DNA from: JAOAPG01 sp963791575
GTDB lineage: Bacteria > Acidobacteriota > Terriglobia > Terriglobales > Acidobacteriaceae
Length of the DNA stretch: 64,000 nucleotides
Direction: 5' to 3'
Assembly (NCBI GenBank): GCA_963791575.1
Contig: CAWBSY010000001.1
Span: 62,001-126,000 of the forward strand
The notes beneath the pieces were generated by a model, which did no database searches, was not told the origin of the DNA, and saw only the letters and a program-made list of their open reading frames with translations. The position numbers were made by a program, and so were the translations under genes. The first letter of the stretch is position 1, and every line of letters starts with the position of its first letter. This document shows positions 57,198 to 64,000 of this stretch, one piece after another.

Positions 57198-58760
57198 ATG
57201 TTCAAGAAGATCCTAATCGCAAATCGCGGAGAAATTGCCGTCCGAGTGATCCGGGCTTGCCGGGAGATGGGAATTTCCTCGGTGGCTGTTTATTCTGACG
57301 TGGATCGCGCTGCGTTGCATGTGCTCAAAGCCGACGAAGCCTATCACATCGGACCAGCGGCGGCTTCGGAGTCCTACCTCAACATAGCGAAAATTCTCGA
57401 TGCCGCCAAGCGAAGCGGCGCGACTGCGATTCACCCCGGTTACGGATTTCTATCCGAGAACGCGAAGTTTGCTCAAGCCTGTTCCGATGTAGGCGTGAAG
57501 TTTATAGGCCCAACTGCCGCGTCGATGGAAATGATGGGCTCAAAGACTCGTGCACGACAAGAGATGGAGAAAGCTGGAATTCCGTTCGTGCCGGGCACAT
57601 CGCGGGGACTTGACTCGATCGAGCAAGCGAAAGAGATCGCAGAACGAATTGGTTATCCCGTGATGCTGAAAGCTGCGGCGGGTGGAGGCGGCAAGGGCAT
57701 GCGCTTGGTACATACACAAGCAGATCTTAAGTCGGCGCTGGAGTCGGCCAAGAGCGAAGCGCAGCGGGCATTTGGCGATGACGAAGTCTACCTTGAGAAA
57801 GCCATCATCAATCCTCGACACATCGAAGTGCAGATTTTAGCGGACGAACACGGGAACACGGTTTATCTTGGCGAGCGCGAGTGCTCGATCCAACGCAGGC
57901 ATCAGAAGGTGGTTGAAGAATCGCCATCTGCTGTGGTCGATCCCGATTTGCGACAGAGAATGGGCGACGTTGCTGTCCGAGTAGCGAAGGCGGCAAATTA
58001 CACCAACGCTGGGACGATCGAATTTCTGCTCGATCAGAACAAGAACTTCTACTTCCTCGAAATGAATACGCGCTTGCAGGTGGAGCATCCGGTTACGGAA
58101 CTGGTTACAGGCCTTGATCTTGTTCATCTGCAAATTAAGATCGCGGCGGGAGAGACTCTACCATTTAACCAGGATGATGTACGCCTTCGTGGGCACGCTA
58201 TCGAGTGCCGTATCTACGCCGAAGATCCTGACAACAACTTTTTTCCCAGTCCCGGCAAGATCACATTACTCAGAGAGCCGGGTGGGCCGGGCATTCGGGA
58301 AGACAGCGGCATGTATGAGGGCTGGACCGTACCCATCGACTACGACCCCATGCTGGCGAAATTAATTAGTTATGGCGGCGATAGAGCGCAAGCCATCGAG
58401 CGTTTAAGGCGTGCATTGGATGAGTTCTTCATTGGTGGAATCAAAACCAACGTCTCGCTCTTCCAACGGATCGTGCGAGATGATGATTTTAAAGCCGCGA
58501 GGCTGGACACAGGCTATCTTGATAGGCTGTTGCAGGCTAAGCGGCCGGAGAACGAAGACCCCGCAAAGAAAGACGACCCCGCAAAGAATGACGACATAGT
58601 TGCAATTGCTGCCGGATTATTTGCCGCCATGGGCGCAACATCGACGACCAGCGACAATGGTTTGCAAATCGCGTCCTCAAATAATAAATGCCTCAACAAC
58701 AAATCCGGCGAAGCTGCCTCAAACTGGAAGAAGACATCCAGATTGGAAGCGTTGCGCTGA
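57198..58760 (+). CDS. accC: Biotin carboxylase subunit (AccC-like)
   Basis: ATP-grasp enzyme of 520 residues that carboxylates biotin using bicarbonate. MFKKILIANRGEIAVRVIRA is the family start; KAAAGGGGKGMRLV is the Gly-rich ATP loop; EMNTRLQVEHPVTE is the catalytic region; GHAIECRIYAEDP is present. It runs about 70 residues beyond stand-alone AccC, ending SNWKKTSRLEALR, which resembles the junction in 3-methylcrotonyl/propionyl-CoA carboxylase alpha chains. With the next gene it therefore looks like a split alpha subunit. No carboxyltransferase gene is seen in the window. Confidence 0.95.
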   Translation: MFKKILIANRGEIAVRVIRACREMGISSVAVYSDVDRAALHVLKADEAYHIGPAAASESYLNIAKILDAAKRSGATAIHPGYGFLSENAKFAQACSDVGVKFIGPTAASMEMMGSKTRARQEMEKAGIPFVPGTSRGLDSIEQAKEIAERIGYPVMLKAAAGGGGKGMRLVHTQADLKSALESAKSEAQRAFGDDEVYLEKAIINPRHIEVQILADEHGNTVYLGERECSIQRRHQKVVEESPSAVVDPDLRQRMGDVAVRVAKAANYTNAGTIEFLLDQNKNFYFLEMNTRLQVEHPVTELVTGLDLVHLQIKIAAGETLPFNQDDVRLRGHAIECRIYAEDPDNNFFPSPGKITLLREPGGPGIREDSGMYEGWTVPIDYDPMLAKLISYGGDRAQAIERLRRALDEFFIGGIKTNVSLFQRIVRDDDFKAARLDTGYLDRLLQAKRPENEDPAKKDDPAKNDDIVAIAAGLFAAMGATSTTSDNGLQIASSNNKCLNNKSGEAASNWKKTSRLEALR

Positions 58761-58786
58761 AATACGGCACTCGCACTTAAGCAAGA

Positions 58787-59290
58787 ATGATCTACGAAAT
58801 CACCATCGACGGGAAGCCGAAAAAGCGCAGGCTCGAACTCAATCGCGAAGGCGACGGTTGGAAGTGTGTACTTGATGGTCGTGAGATTCCCATCGATGTG
58901 GTCAGCCCGCACGCAGATGTTCTTTCATTGCTCATTGATGGCCGAGCTCATGAAATCAAGCGGGAGCGCAGCGCCTCGGGTGAGCATATCTGGATTGGCA
59001 GCACGCGCTATGAGGTTGAAGTCCGCGATCCGCGCTCATTACGGAGCCGGAACAAAGCTGCAAGCGACGATAACGGTCCGAAGAAACTCATCGCGGCCAT
59101 GGCCGGAAAGGTAGTTCGAGTGCTCGTGCGTGAGAAGGAGGAAGTTGAGCCGGGCCAAGGTATCGTTGTAGTCGAAGCAATGAAAATGCAGAACGAGATC
59201 AAGTCTCCCAAGAAAGGCCTGATCCAAAAGATTCTAGTTTCCCAGGGCAGTACGGTGAATGCTGGTGACGTTCTCGCCGTCGTCGAATAA
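58787..59290 (+). CDS. Biotin carboxyl carrier protein
   Basis: A 167-residue carrier. The biotinylated Lys is at about 133 in VEAMKMQNEIKSP within a lipoyl/biotinyl fold (IAAMAGKVVRVLVREKEEVE). The N-terminal half is a small beta domain (YEITIDGKPKKRRLELNREG). It begins 26 bases after accC, in the same orientation, so it is in one operon. The pair carries biotin-CO2 to an unseen carboxyltransferase. Confidence 0.95.
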   Translation: MIYEITIDGKPKKRRLELNREGDGWKCVLDGREIPIDVVSPHADVLSLLIDGRAHEIKRERSASGEHIWIGSTRYEVEVRDPRSLRSRNKAASDDNGPKKLIAAMAGKVVRVLVREKEEVEPGQGIVVVEAMKMQNEIKSPKKGLIQKILVSQGSTVNAGDVLAVVE

Positions 59291-59305
59291 CTGCGCCGTT
59301 CAACT

Positions 59306-60370
59306 CTATTTCACTGCTCCGTTGGTATCGAGAACTTTCTCCGCCAGGTAATTCTGGACCTTCGCCTGATCGCGAATGACCTCATAATAAGCCGCCTTTA
59401 GCAACTGCTCGCGATGGTCCCGCAGCTGGGTGCGGATCGCCTCTTTCACGCGTGGATCTGAGAATTCCCGCTGTCCAGCTGGTTCCTTCGCTAACAGCCT
59501 CACAATTTGAAAGCCGAAGAGTTGCTTCGTTCTCGGGTCGACTACCGTAATGATCGGACTATACTGGCCCGCTTTCAGCTTGAGGACTGCGTCTCGAGTT
59601 GCGGGATCGGTACGGCTGAGGCCGGATTCAGGCGTGAATCCCAAGTCGCCACCGTTGGCTGAAGTTTCGGCGTCTTCGGAATAGTTCATCGCTAGCGTTC
59701 CGAAATCGTCTCCGCTTTCCAATCTGTTCAGGACCATTTGGATTTTCTTCCGTGCGTCGGCTTCATTTTGCGCTTTGCCGCTCTGGTTGCGCATTTGCGG
59801 ATTCGGCAATGGAGTAACAAAGATCCGCGCCAAATGATATTGCGGCTCAATAAAGTTGAATTGTGATTTGTGCGTATTGTAGTAATCCGCAATGTCCTGG
59901 TCGGTGATGTTGATCTTGGAATTTACTTCCTTGTTCATCACCTTATCTATGGTTAAGGAACGGCGAATATCGCGCTTAAAATCGTCAGCCGTAATGTTCT
60001 TTTCTTTCAACTTGTCCGCGAATTGTTCGGCCGTGTAGGGCGACTTAATCTCGTTCAACTTGCGATCAACTTCGTCGTCTGTAGCCAGCAGGGCCAGCTT
60101 CTCAGCGCGGCGCATCAGGATTTCGTTGTCGATCAACTCCCGCAAAATGCTTAAACGAAGGCTAGTCGCTTGTTCTCCGACGGGCGCAGGCTGTTGGGAC
60201 CCTGAAGTTTGATTCTGATAATACTTCTCCACTTCCGTTCGGTAAATTTTGTGTCCATCGACATTCGCGGCAACATCATCGCCGCCCTGTTTGTTGGCGC
60301 AACCAATGAAGCTGAGAACAATTGATACGACACAAAAAGCCAGAGAACTTCTTAAAAGGTTCTTTTTCAA
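59306..60370 (-). CDS. SurA/PrsA-like peptidyl-prolyl isomerase, lipoprotein
   Basis: Periplasmic folding factor of about 354 residues. TTG 60370 (MKKNLLRSSLAFCVV) is preferred: GAGG lies 7 bases upstream and a lipobox LSFIGC follows the hydrophobic stretch; an ATG 15 codons earlier would add a polar lead. A SurA-type N-terminal helical domain (RELIDNEILMRRAEKLAL) precedes a parvulin/PpiC domain (ARIFVTPLP, NRLESGDDFGTLAMNYSED, GGDLGFTPESGL). It is next to the DsbA-like gene on the same strand, a sensible pair for folding exported proteins. Confidence 0.92.
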   Translation of the reverse strand: MKKNLLRSSLAFCVVSIVLSFIGCANKQGGDDVAANVDGHKIYRTEVEKYYQNQTSGSQQPAPVGEQATSLRLSILRELIDNEILMRRAEKLALLATDDEVDRKLNEIKSPYTAEQFADKLKEKNITADDFKRDIRRSLTIDKVMNKEVNSKINITDQDIADYYNTHKSQFNFIEPQYHLARIFVTPLPNPQMRNQSGKAQNEADARKKIQMVLNRLESGDDFGTLAMNYSEDAETSANGGDLGFTPESGLSRTDPATRDAVLKLKAGQYSPIITVVDPRTKQLFGFQIVRLLAKEPAGQREFSDPRVKEAIRTQLRDHREQLLKAAYYEVIRDQAKVQNYLAEKVLDTNGAVK

Positions 60371-60424
60371 TGAATCCTCGCAACTCGAATGGTGGGAAAT
60401 CTTGCAACTTTGCAAACAATTTTG

Positions 60425-61378
60425 CTACTTAGGTGTTCCGGGCGCGCTATTTGCTTGCCCTACTGGCCCCGGGGCACCAGCAGCAGCCGGATGCGAAGGT
60501 GTTGATACACCGGCTTGCGTCAACGCGTCGTCGAACATGGCACGAAATTCACTCAGCGGCAGCGCGCCATCAACCTCGCGTCCGTTGATAAACATAGTCG
60601 GAGTTGCGCTCACGCCTGCGTCATCGCCTTCCTTGATCGAAGCTTTCACCGCATCTTCGTTTTGTGCCTTAACACAGGATTGAAGCTTCGCCACGTCCAC
60701 GTTGTGTTTCTGGCCTTGTTCGGTCGTTATCCGGTCAAGGGCTGCGAATTGCGCGTCCCGGCCCTTCTCCGCATTCACTACCGACTGGTTCGCGTGAATG
60801 AAATCTGCGAAGTCCCAATAGGCATCAGCATTTTGCGAAGCCAGGCAGTTTGCATCGACCGATGCATGAATGGCCCAGGGATGAATTTCCGCCAGCGGGT
60901 AATCCTTGTAGATGAAAGCTATACGGTCGCCATACTCCTTGAGCAACTCAGGAAATAGAGTTTGATGAGCACGGGAACAATAAGGACATTCGAAGTCGTC
61001 GTAATTGACAACGATCACTTTGGCATCTTTGTTGCCGCGAACTGGCCGTCCCTTCACGTCGATTTTCTTCATTACCTCAGCGTAAGGATCTTTACTGAGG
61101 TCGAGCTTGGTAAGCCGAATCAAAGTCTTGTCGTCTTTCGAGAGCAGGAAATCGAAAGTCTGCTTCTTGTCCCCTCCATCAAAGGTTATGGTCAGCGCGT
61201 CATAGTTGGGAAACTCGCTAGGCTTGAGCGATCCGACCAAAATCTTTACATGAGGCGGAACAGTATAGTGACTGCGTACTTCCCGTTCAATACGCTGGTT
61301 CACGTCCGCAGGCACGGACTGAGCTACACCGCCGAAGCTAATCAAAAACACCAAAATGATCGACTGCAAAAACTTCAC
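60425..61378 (-). CDS. DsbA-like thiol oxidoreductase, exported
   Basis: A 317-residue exported thioredoxin-fold protein. GTG 61378 follows GTGGGG; signal MKFLQSIILVFLISFGGVAQ. A beta domain (about 25-100) precedes the DsbA-like domain, whose active site is C131-P-Y-C134 in DDFECPYCSRAHQ. The cis-Pro loop is SATPTMFINGREVDG. The helical insert has Cys in ANCLASQ and SCVKAQ. It should make or isomerise disulfides, or act as a peptidase-linked oxidoreductase. The Pro/Ala tail is low complexity. Its stop is 54 bases before the isomerase gene. Confidence 0.92.
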   Translation of the reverse strand: MKFLQSIILVFLISFGGVAQSVPADVNQRIEREVRSHYTVPPHVKILVGSLKPSEFPNYDALTITFDGGDKKQTFDFLLSKDDKTLIRLTKLDLSKDPYAEVMKKIDVKGRPVRGNKDAKVIVVNYDDFECPYCSRAHQTLFPELLKEYGDRIAFIYKDYPLAEIHPWAIHASVDANCLASQNADAYWDFADFIHANQSVVNAEKGRDAQFAALDRITTEQGQKHNVDVAKLQSCVKAQNEDAVKASIKEGDDAGVSATPTMFINGREVDGALPLSEFRAMFDDALTQAGVSTPSHPAAAGAPGPVGQANSAPGTPK

Positions 61379-61588
61379 TAGAACCCCACTTTTCCCTGAA
61401 CGTAAAGGAAATTATCTCACAGAGATGGGCATGGTTCCGGGTACCGGAAGCGCTCGACCGCATTTATTAACACCTCGCGGACGAGGCCGCCACACACGTT
61501 TTTTTACATAGTTTTGGTAACTAATTCGTGCGCCAAAAGTCCATAATTGGAGACATACAGTGGCGTCGAGAGTAGCTGAGGAGGAGCC

Positions 61589-62491
61589 ATGAACCGTCGA
61601 GATTTCGTCGTCCATACGGGCCGCGGCTTAGGAGCAGCGGCGTTTATCGGCGCAAACTGGATGGGCTCGACCAGACTTGCAGCGTGGGCGTCAGCCATGC
61701 CGATTTTGACAGCCGCTTTGCCAAAGAAGTTCAATGCCAGCGATTCAGTTGTGCTTGGGAAAACTGGCATCAAGACGAGCCGGCTTGCCATGGGGACGGG
61801 TACGGTGGGAGTCGGTCACCGTTCGCATCAGACTGATCTCGGAGTAAAGGGTCTGTCCGATCTGCTGCTGACTGGTTACGATCAAGGCCTGCGATTCTTC
61901 GATGCTGCCGATAGTTACGGAAGCCATCCGCATGTTGCAGAGGCTCTCAAGCACGTTCCGCGCGACAAGGTGACCGTGCTGACTAAGACTTGGGCGCGAG
62001 ACCCCGCCTCCGCACGAGCAGATCTAGATCGCTTCCGCCGCGAACTTGGCACGGACTATCTGGATGTCTGTTTGATGCACTGTGTCACGGAAGGTGATTG
62101 GACAGAGCGTTACAAGGGAGTTATGGACGTCCTGTCAGATGCGAAAGAAAAAGGCGTGATTCGCGCGCACGGTTGCTCGTGTCACACCATCGAGGCGCTG
62201 CGGGCTGCCGCCAAGTCCCCGTGGGTGGAGGTCGATTTCGTGAGAATCAATCCGATCGGCTCGCACATGGACGCCGATCCGGAAACCGTGATTGGCGTGT
62301 TGCGCGAGATGCGCGCTGCCGGAAAAGGAATTGTTGGGATGAAGATCCTCGGCCAAGGGGACTTGCGCGCTCGGCAAAATGACGCAATCAAGTATGCGTT
62401 ATCGCTTGGATTGCTGGATGCATTCACGATCGGCGCCGAAAGCAAGAATGAGCAGCACGATCTGATCCGTAGGATTGCCGCAGCAGCATAG
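61589..62491 (+). CDS. Aldo/keto reductase with Tat-like leader
   Basis: NAD(P)H-dependent oxidoreductase of 300 residues. ATG 61589 follows GAGGAGGAG. The N-terminus MNRRDFVVHTGRGLGAAAFI has a twin-Arg followed by a hydrophobic stretch, so Tat export is plausible. The TIM-barrel part contains FFDAADSYGSHPHV (catalytic Asp and Tyr), VTVLTKTWARD (Lys) and CLMHCVTEG (His), and ends with the cofactor-side motif FTIGAESKNEQ. Substrate is unknown. Confidence 0.93.
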   Translation: MNRRDFVVHTGRGLGAAAFIGANWMGSTRLAAWASAMPILTAALPKKFNASDSVVLGKTGIKTSRLAMGTGTVGVGHRSHQTDLGVKGLSDLLLTGYDQGLRFFDAADSYGSHPHVAEALKHVPRDKVTVLTKTWARDPASARADLDRFRRELGTDYLDVCLMHCVTEGDWTERYKGVMDVLSDAKEKGVIRAHGCSCHTIEALRAAAKSPWVEVDFVRINPIGSHMDADPETVIGVLREMRAAGKGIVGMKILGQGDLRARQNDAIKYALSLGLLDAFTIGAESKNEQHDLIRRIAAAA

Positions 62492-62516
62492 GCACGGTTT
62501 CCCTTTGATCGCGTAG

Positions 62517-62657
62517 AGCGGACGCTCTTGTCCGTTGCTGCTGGTGCTCGGTCTTAGTTCCTAAAGTCTGCAAACAACTAACCATTCAAAATGGGCGCTG
62601 GGACTTCACGGACACCAACCCACCCCAAACAAAGACGCCGAGACAAGAGTGTCCGCC
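62517..62657. repeat. Imperfect inverted repeat downstream of the aldo/keto reductase
   Basis: AGCGGACGCTCTTGTCCG at 62517-62534 is mirrored by AGACAAGAGTGTCCGCC at 62641-62657, with about 105 bases between. The 267-base gap 62492-62758 holds no gene. It resembles the ends of a small non-coding palindromic element. Confidence 0.5.
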
Positions 62658-62758
62658 GAAGATTAAAGGTCGGGTGACTGCGGTGACTTGTGAGCCAATG
62701 AATCGCTGGATATGTTCTATGCGACAGCACCGTAAAACAATCCACCTGAGGGTACGAC

Positions 62759-63337
62759 ATGCGTTCGTTAAGAATCCTGCTTTCGACTATCTTGCTGATG
62801 AGCCTGCTCGCATTTGCGCAAGAGCCAGCCACTACTACAACCGCACACGCAACTGACGCCAGCACGTCCAAGGCAACTGTCTATGTTTACCGCTATAGGC
62901 AATTTGTGGGTGCCGCGCTGGAGCCTTCTGTTTATTGCGACGAACTACAGCTTGCGCGGATGACTAACGGTCGTTACTTCACAACCAAAATTGACTCGGG
63001 GAAACATACTTTCCACTCCAATGACAAGCAATCCGGCGTGGAATTGGATCTGAAGGCTGGACAGGAATATTTCATCCGCTTGGAGATTGCAACAGGTTTC
63101 ATGAAAGGGCATGGACGGCTGGTTCTGATGTCTCCAGAACAGGCTGGCTATGAACTGAAATCCGACAAATTGAAACCGCTGGATGCAAATAAAGTGTTGA
63201 ATGCGACTCTGGTTTCCACTAGCGAGGCGCACCCGGGCCTCACTGTGAATGGGGCCGCTACAGGTCAAGCTCCCAAGGTTGTTGAAGTTTCCAGCCCGGA
63301 ACACACTACTTCTGGTTCTGGCGAAAATCCTCGGTAA
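62759..63337 (+). CDS. Exported DUF2846-like protein
   Basis: A 192-residue protein with signal MRSLRILLSTILLMSLLAFA after GAGGG. ATVYVYRYRQFVGAALEPSV, MTNGRYFTTKIDSGKHTFHS and LKAGQEYFIRLEIATG match the DUF2846-type beta sandwich, a family of exported proteins of unknown function. A Ser/Gly-rich tail ends the protein. A terminator follows 44 bases downstream. Confidence 0.82.
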   Translation: MRSLRILLSTILLMSLLAFAQEPATTTTAHATDASTSKATVYVYRYRQFVGAALEPSVYCDELQLARMTNGRYFTTKIDSGKHTFHSNDKQSGVELDLKAGQEYFIRLEIATGFMKGHGRLVLMSPEQAGYELKSDKLKPLDANKVLNATLVSTSEAHPGLTVNGAATGQAPKVVEVSSPEHTTSGSGENPR

Positions 63338-63380
63338 TCCAAAATCCTGGAGTAGTCCGCTCATTCTGTAAAAGATGCCT

Positions 63381-63416
63381 CAGCCACACGCAACCTCGCG
63401 AGTGGCTGGGTTTTAT
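63381..63416 (+). terminator. Terminator after the DUF2846-like gene
   Basis: CAGCCAC and GTGGCTG pair around a GC-rich 14-base loop that can partly pair itself (CGCGAG), followed by GGGTTTTATTT. It overlaps the convergent DinB-like gene end. Confidence 0.7.
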
Positions 63417-63916
63417 TTCGGACGGGATTCTGGCGGCACCAACCCATTAGCTCGGTAGTACGCCACCAGCAAACCATAGTGTTCCGCCGAATGTTCCGTA
63501 ACATCTAGCCACGGATCGACGCTTTTGCTAAACGATTCGTTCCGCAGGCTCTTTAGCGTAGCATCGGCATCATTCATGGACTTTTCAAACATCGCCACTA
63601 CTTCGGCTTTGGTTTTGTAATTCTTCGGATCAACATCGGTCCAATCGACATTTTCGCCGCGCCCGGCTTTGGCGGCATAGATATTCCCTCCGGCGATGTG
63701 AATAATCAGATCGTGGAAGGTCCGCATTTCGGGCCTCAACTTGAAGTCGTATTTGTCTTCCGGAAAATCCTTAGCCATGACGAGCACCTTGTGATTGATC
63801 GAGGTGAAGTGCCCTCGCACCGATTCCGCTGTTGCGAGTTGGCTGTTCTGGCCGACGGCTTGGACCGTCAGGCCCAATAAGAACAATGACAGCGCTAAAG
63901 TTGTTTTGGCATTCAT
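63413..63916 (-). CDS. Exported DinB-like protein
   Basis: A 167-residue DinB/YfiT four-helix-bundle protein with an unusual signal peptide. ATG 63916 (MNAKTTLALSLFLLGLTVQ) follows GGAGGG on the minus strand; the open frame extends 15 codons upstream without leader character. MRTFHDLIIHIAGGNIYAAK and VTEHSAEHYGLLVAYYRANG place His residues as in the metal site of DinB proteins. Most DinB proteins are cytoplasmic, so export is notable but common in Acidobacteria. Function is unknown. Confidence 0.88.
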   Translation of the reverse strand: MNAKTTLALSLFLLGLTVQAVGQNSQLATAESVRGHFTSINHKVLVMAKDFPEDKYDFKLRPEMRTFHDLIIHIAGGNIYAAKAGRGENVDWTDVDPKNYKTKAEVVAMFEKSMNDADATLKSLRNESFSKSVDPWLDVTEHSAEHYGLLVAYYRANGLVPPESRPK

Positions 63917-64000
63917 ATTGCCCTCCGACATGGTTGGACGCAAAAAGCTCGAAAATGACACCAGAGGCGAAGCCCAACCATAGCGGCGGAATAATGGTAT

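Overview
The window looks like chromosomal DNA of an Acidobacteriota member, most likely class Terriglobia. This is an inference from gene content: a bifunctional AroD-AroE protein, a yajC-secD-secF-tonB-exbB-exbD-exbD-TPR run, many secreted peptidases, a TIGR03118-family protein, a PNGase A-like protein, AMMECR1, and short GC-rich palindromic intergenic repeats. No database search was possible. Coding density is high. The only clearly decayed stretch lies around a tRNA-Ser(GCT) gene at about 11.1-13.1 kb.

Layout. 0-9.3 kb: a nutrient-scavenging block with a TonB-dependent receptor, phosphonatase-like HAD hydrolase, LysR regulator, class I aminotransferase, secreted M28 peptidase and APC-type amino-acid permease. 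9.3-13.1 kb: a secreted HEAT-type protein, then a remnant zone (methyltransferase fragment, tRNA-Ser, broken tyrosine recombinase, orphan Fis-type helix-turn-helix tail). 13.2-23.5 kb: TIGR03118 protein, Ddl, arginase, AsnRS, TIM-barrel epimerase, gamma-glutamyltransferase, radical SAM protein and amidohydrolase, all but the first on the minus strand. 23.8-28.3 kb: a lone ExbD, Der GTPase and a DinG-type helicase, with repeats around the first two. 28.4-34.6 kb: PNGase A-like protein, S15-type hydrolase, PgsA, AMMECR1 and a secreted unknown. 34.8-41.4 kb: AroDE, an orphan GvpL/F protein, a response regulator, an M2 peptidase and a secreted protein with a HEVGEW motif. 41.5-47.1 kb: ThrS, PilT, a beta-helix protein and a YfcE-like phosphoesterase. 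47.1-55.5 kb: Tgt, YajC, SecD, SecF and a TonB-ExbB-ExbD-ExbD-TPR module, all on the plus strand. 55.5-64 kb: glycosyltransferase, biotin carboxylase plus biotin carrier, PpiC-type isomerase, DsbA-like protein, aldo/keto reductase, a DUF2846-like protein and a secreted DinB-like protein.

How the genes work together. The TonB/ExbB/ExbD module would energise receptors such as the one at the left edge. Secreted peptidases (M28, M2, S15) and gamma-glutamyltransferase would make small peptides and amino acids that the APC permease could import. The aminotransferase and arginase would then process them. SecDF/YajC and the PpiC- and DsbA-like proteins support export and folding of the many secreted products.

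The most striking sequence-level result is that at least nine conserved reading frames are interrupted by 18 single-base frame changes, and 17 have the same sign (one extra base). ThrS carries six and Der two. Removing the extra bases restores family-length proteins. A systematic insertion artefact in the assembly is the likeliest cause, but the pattern deserves checking. A second real oddity is a palindromic repeat sitting in frame inside tgt.
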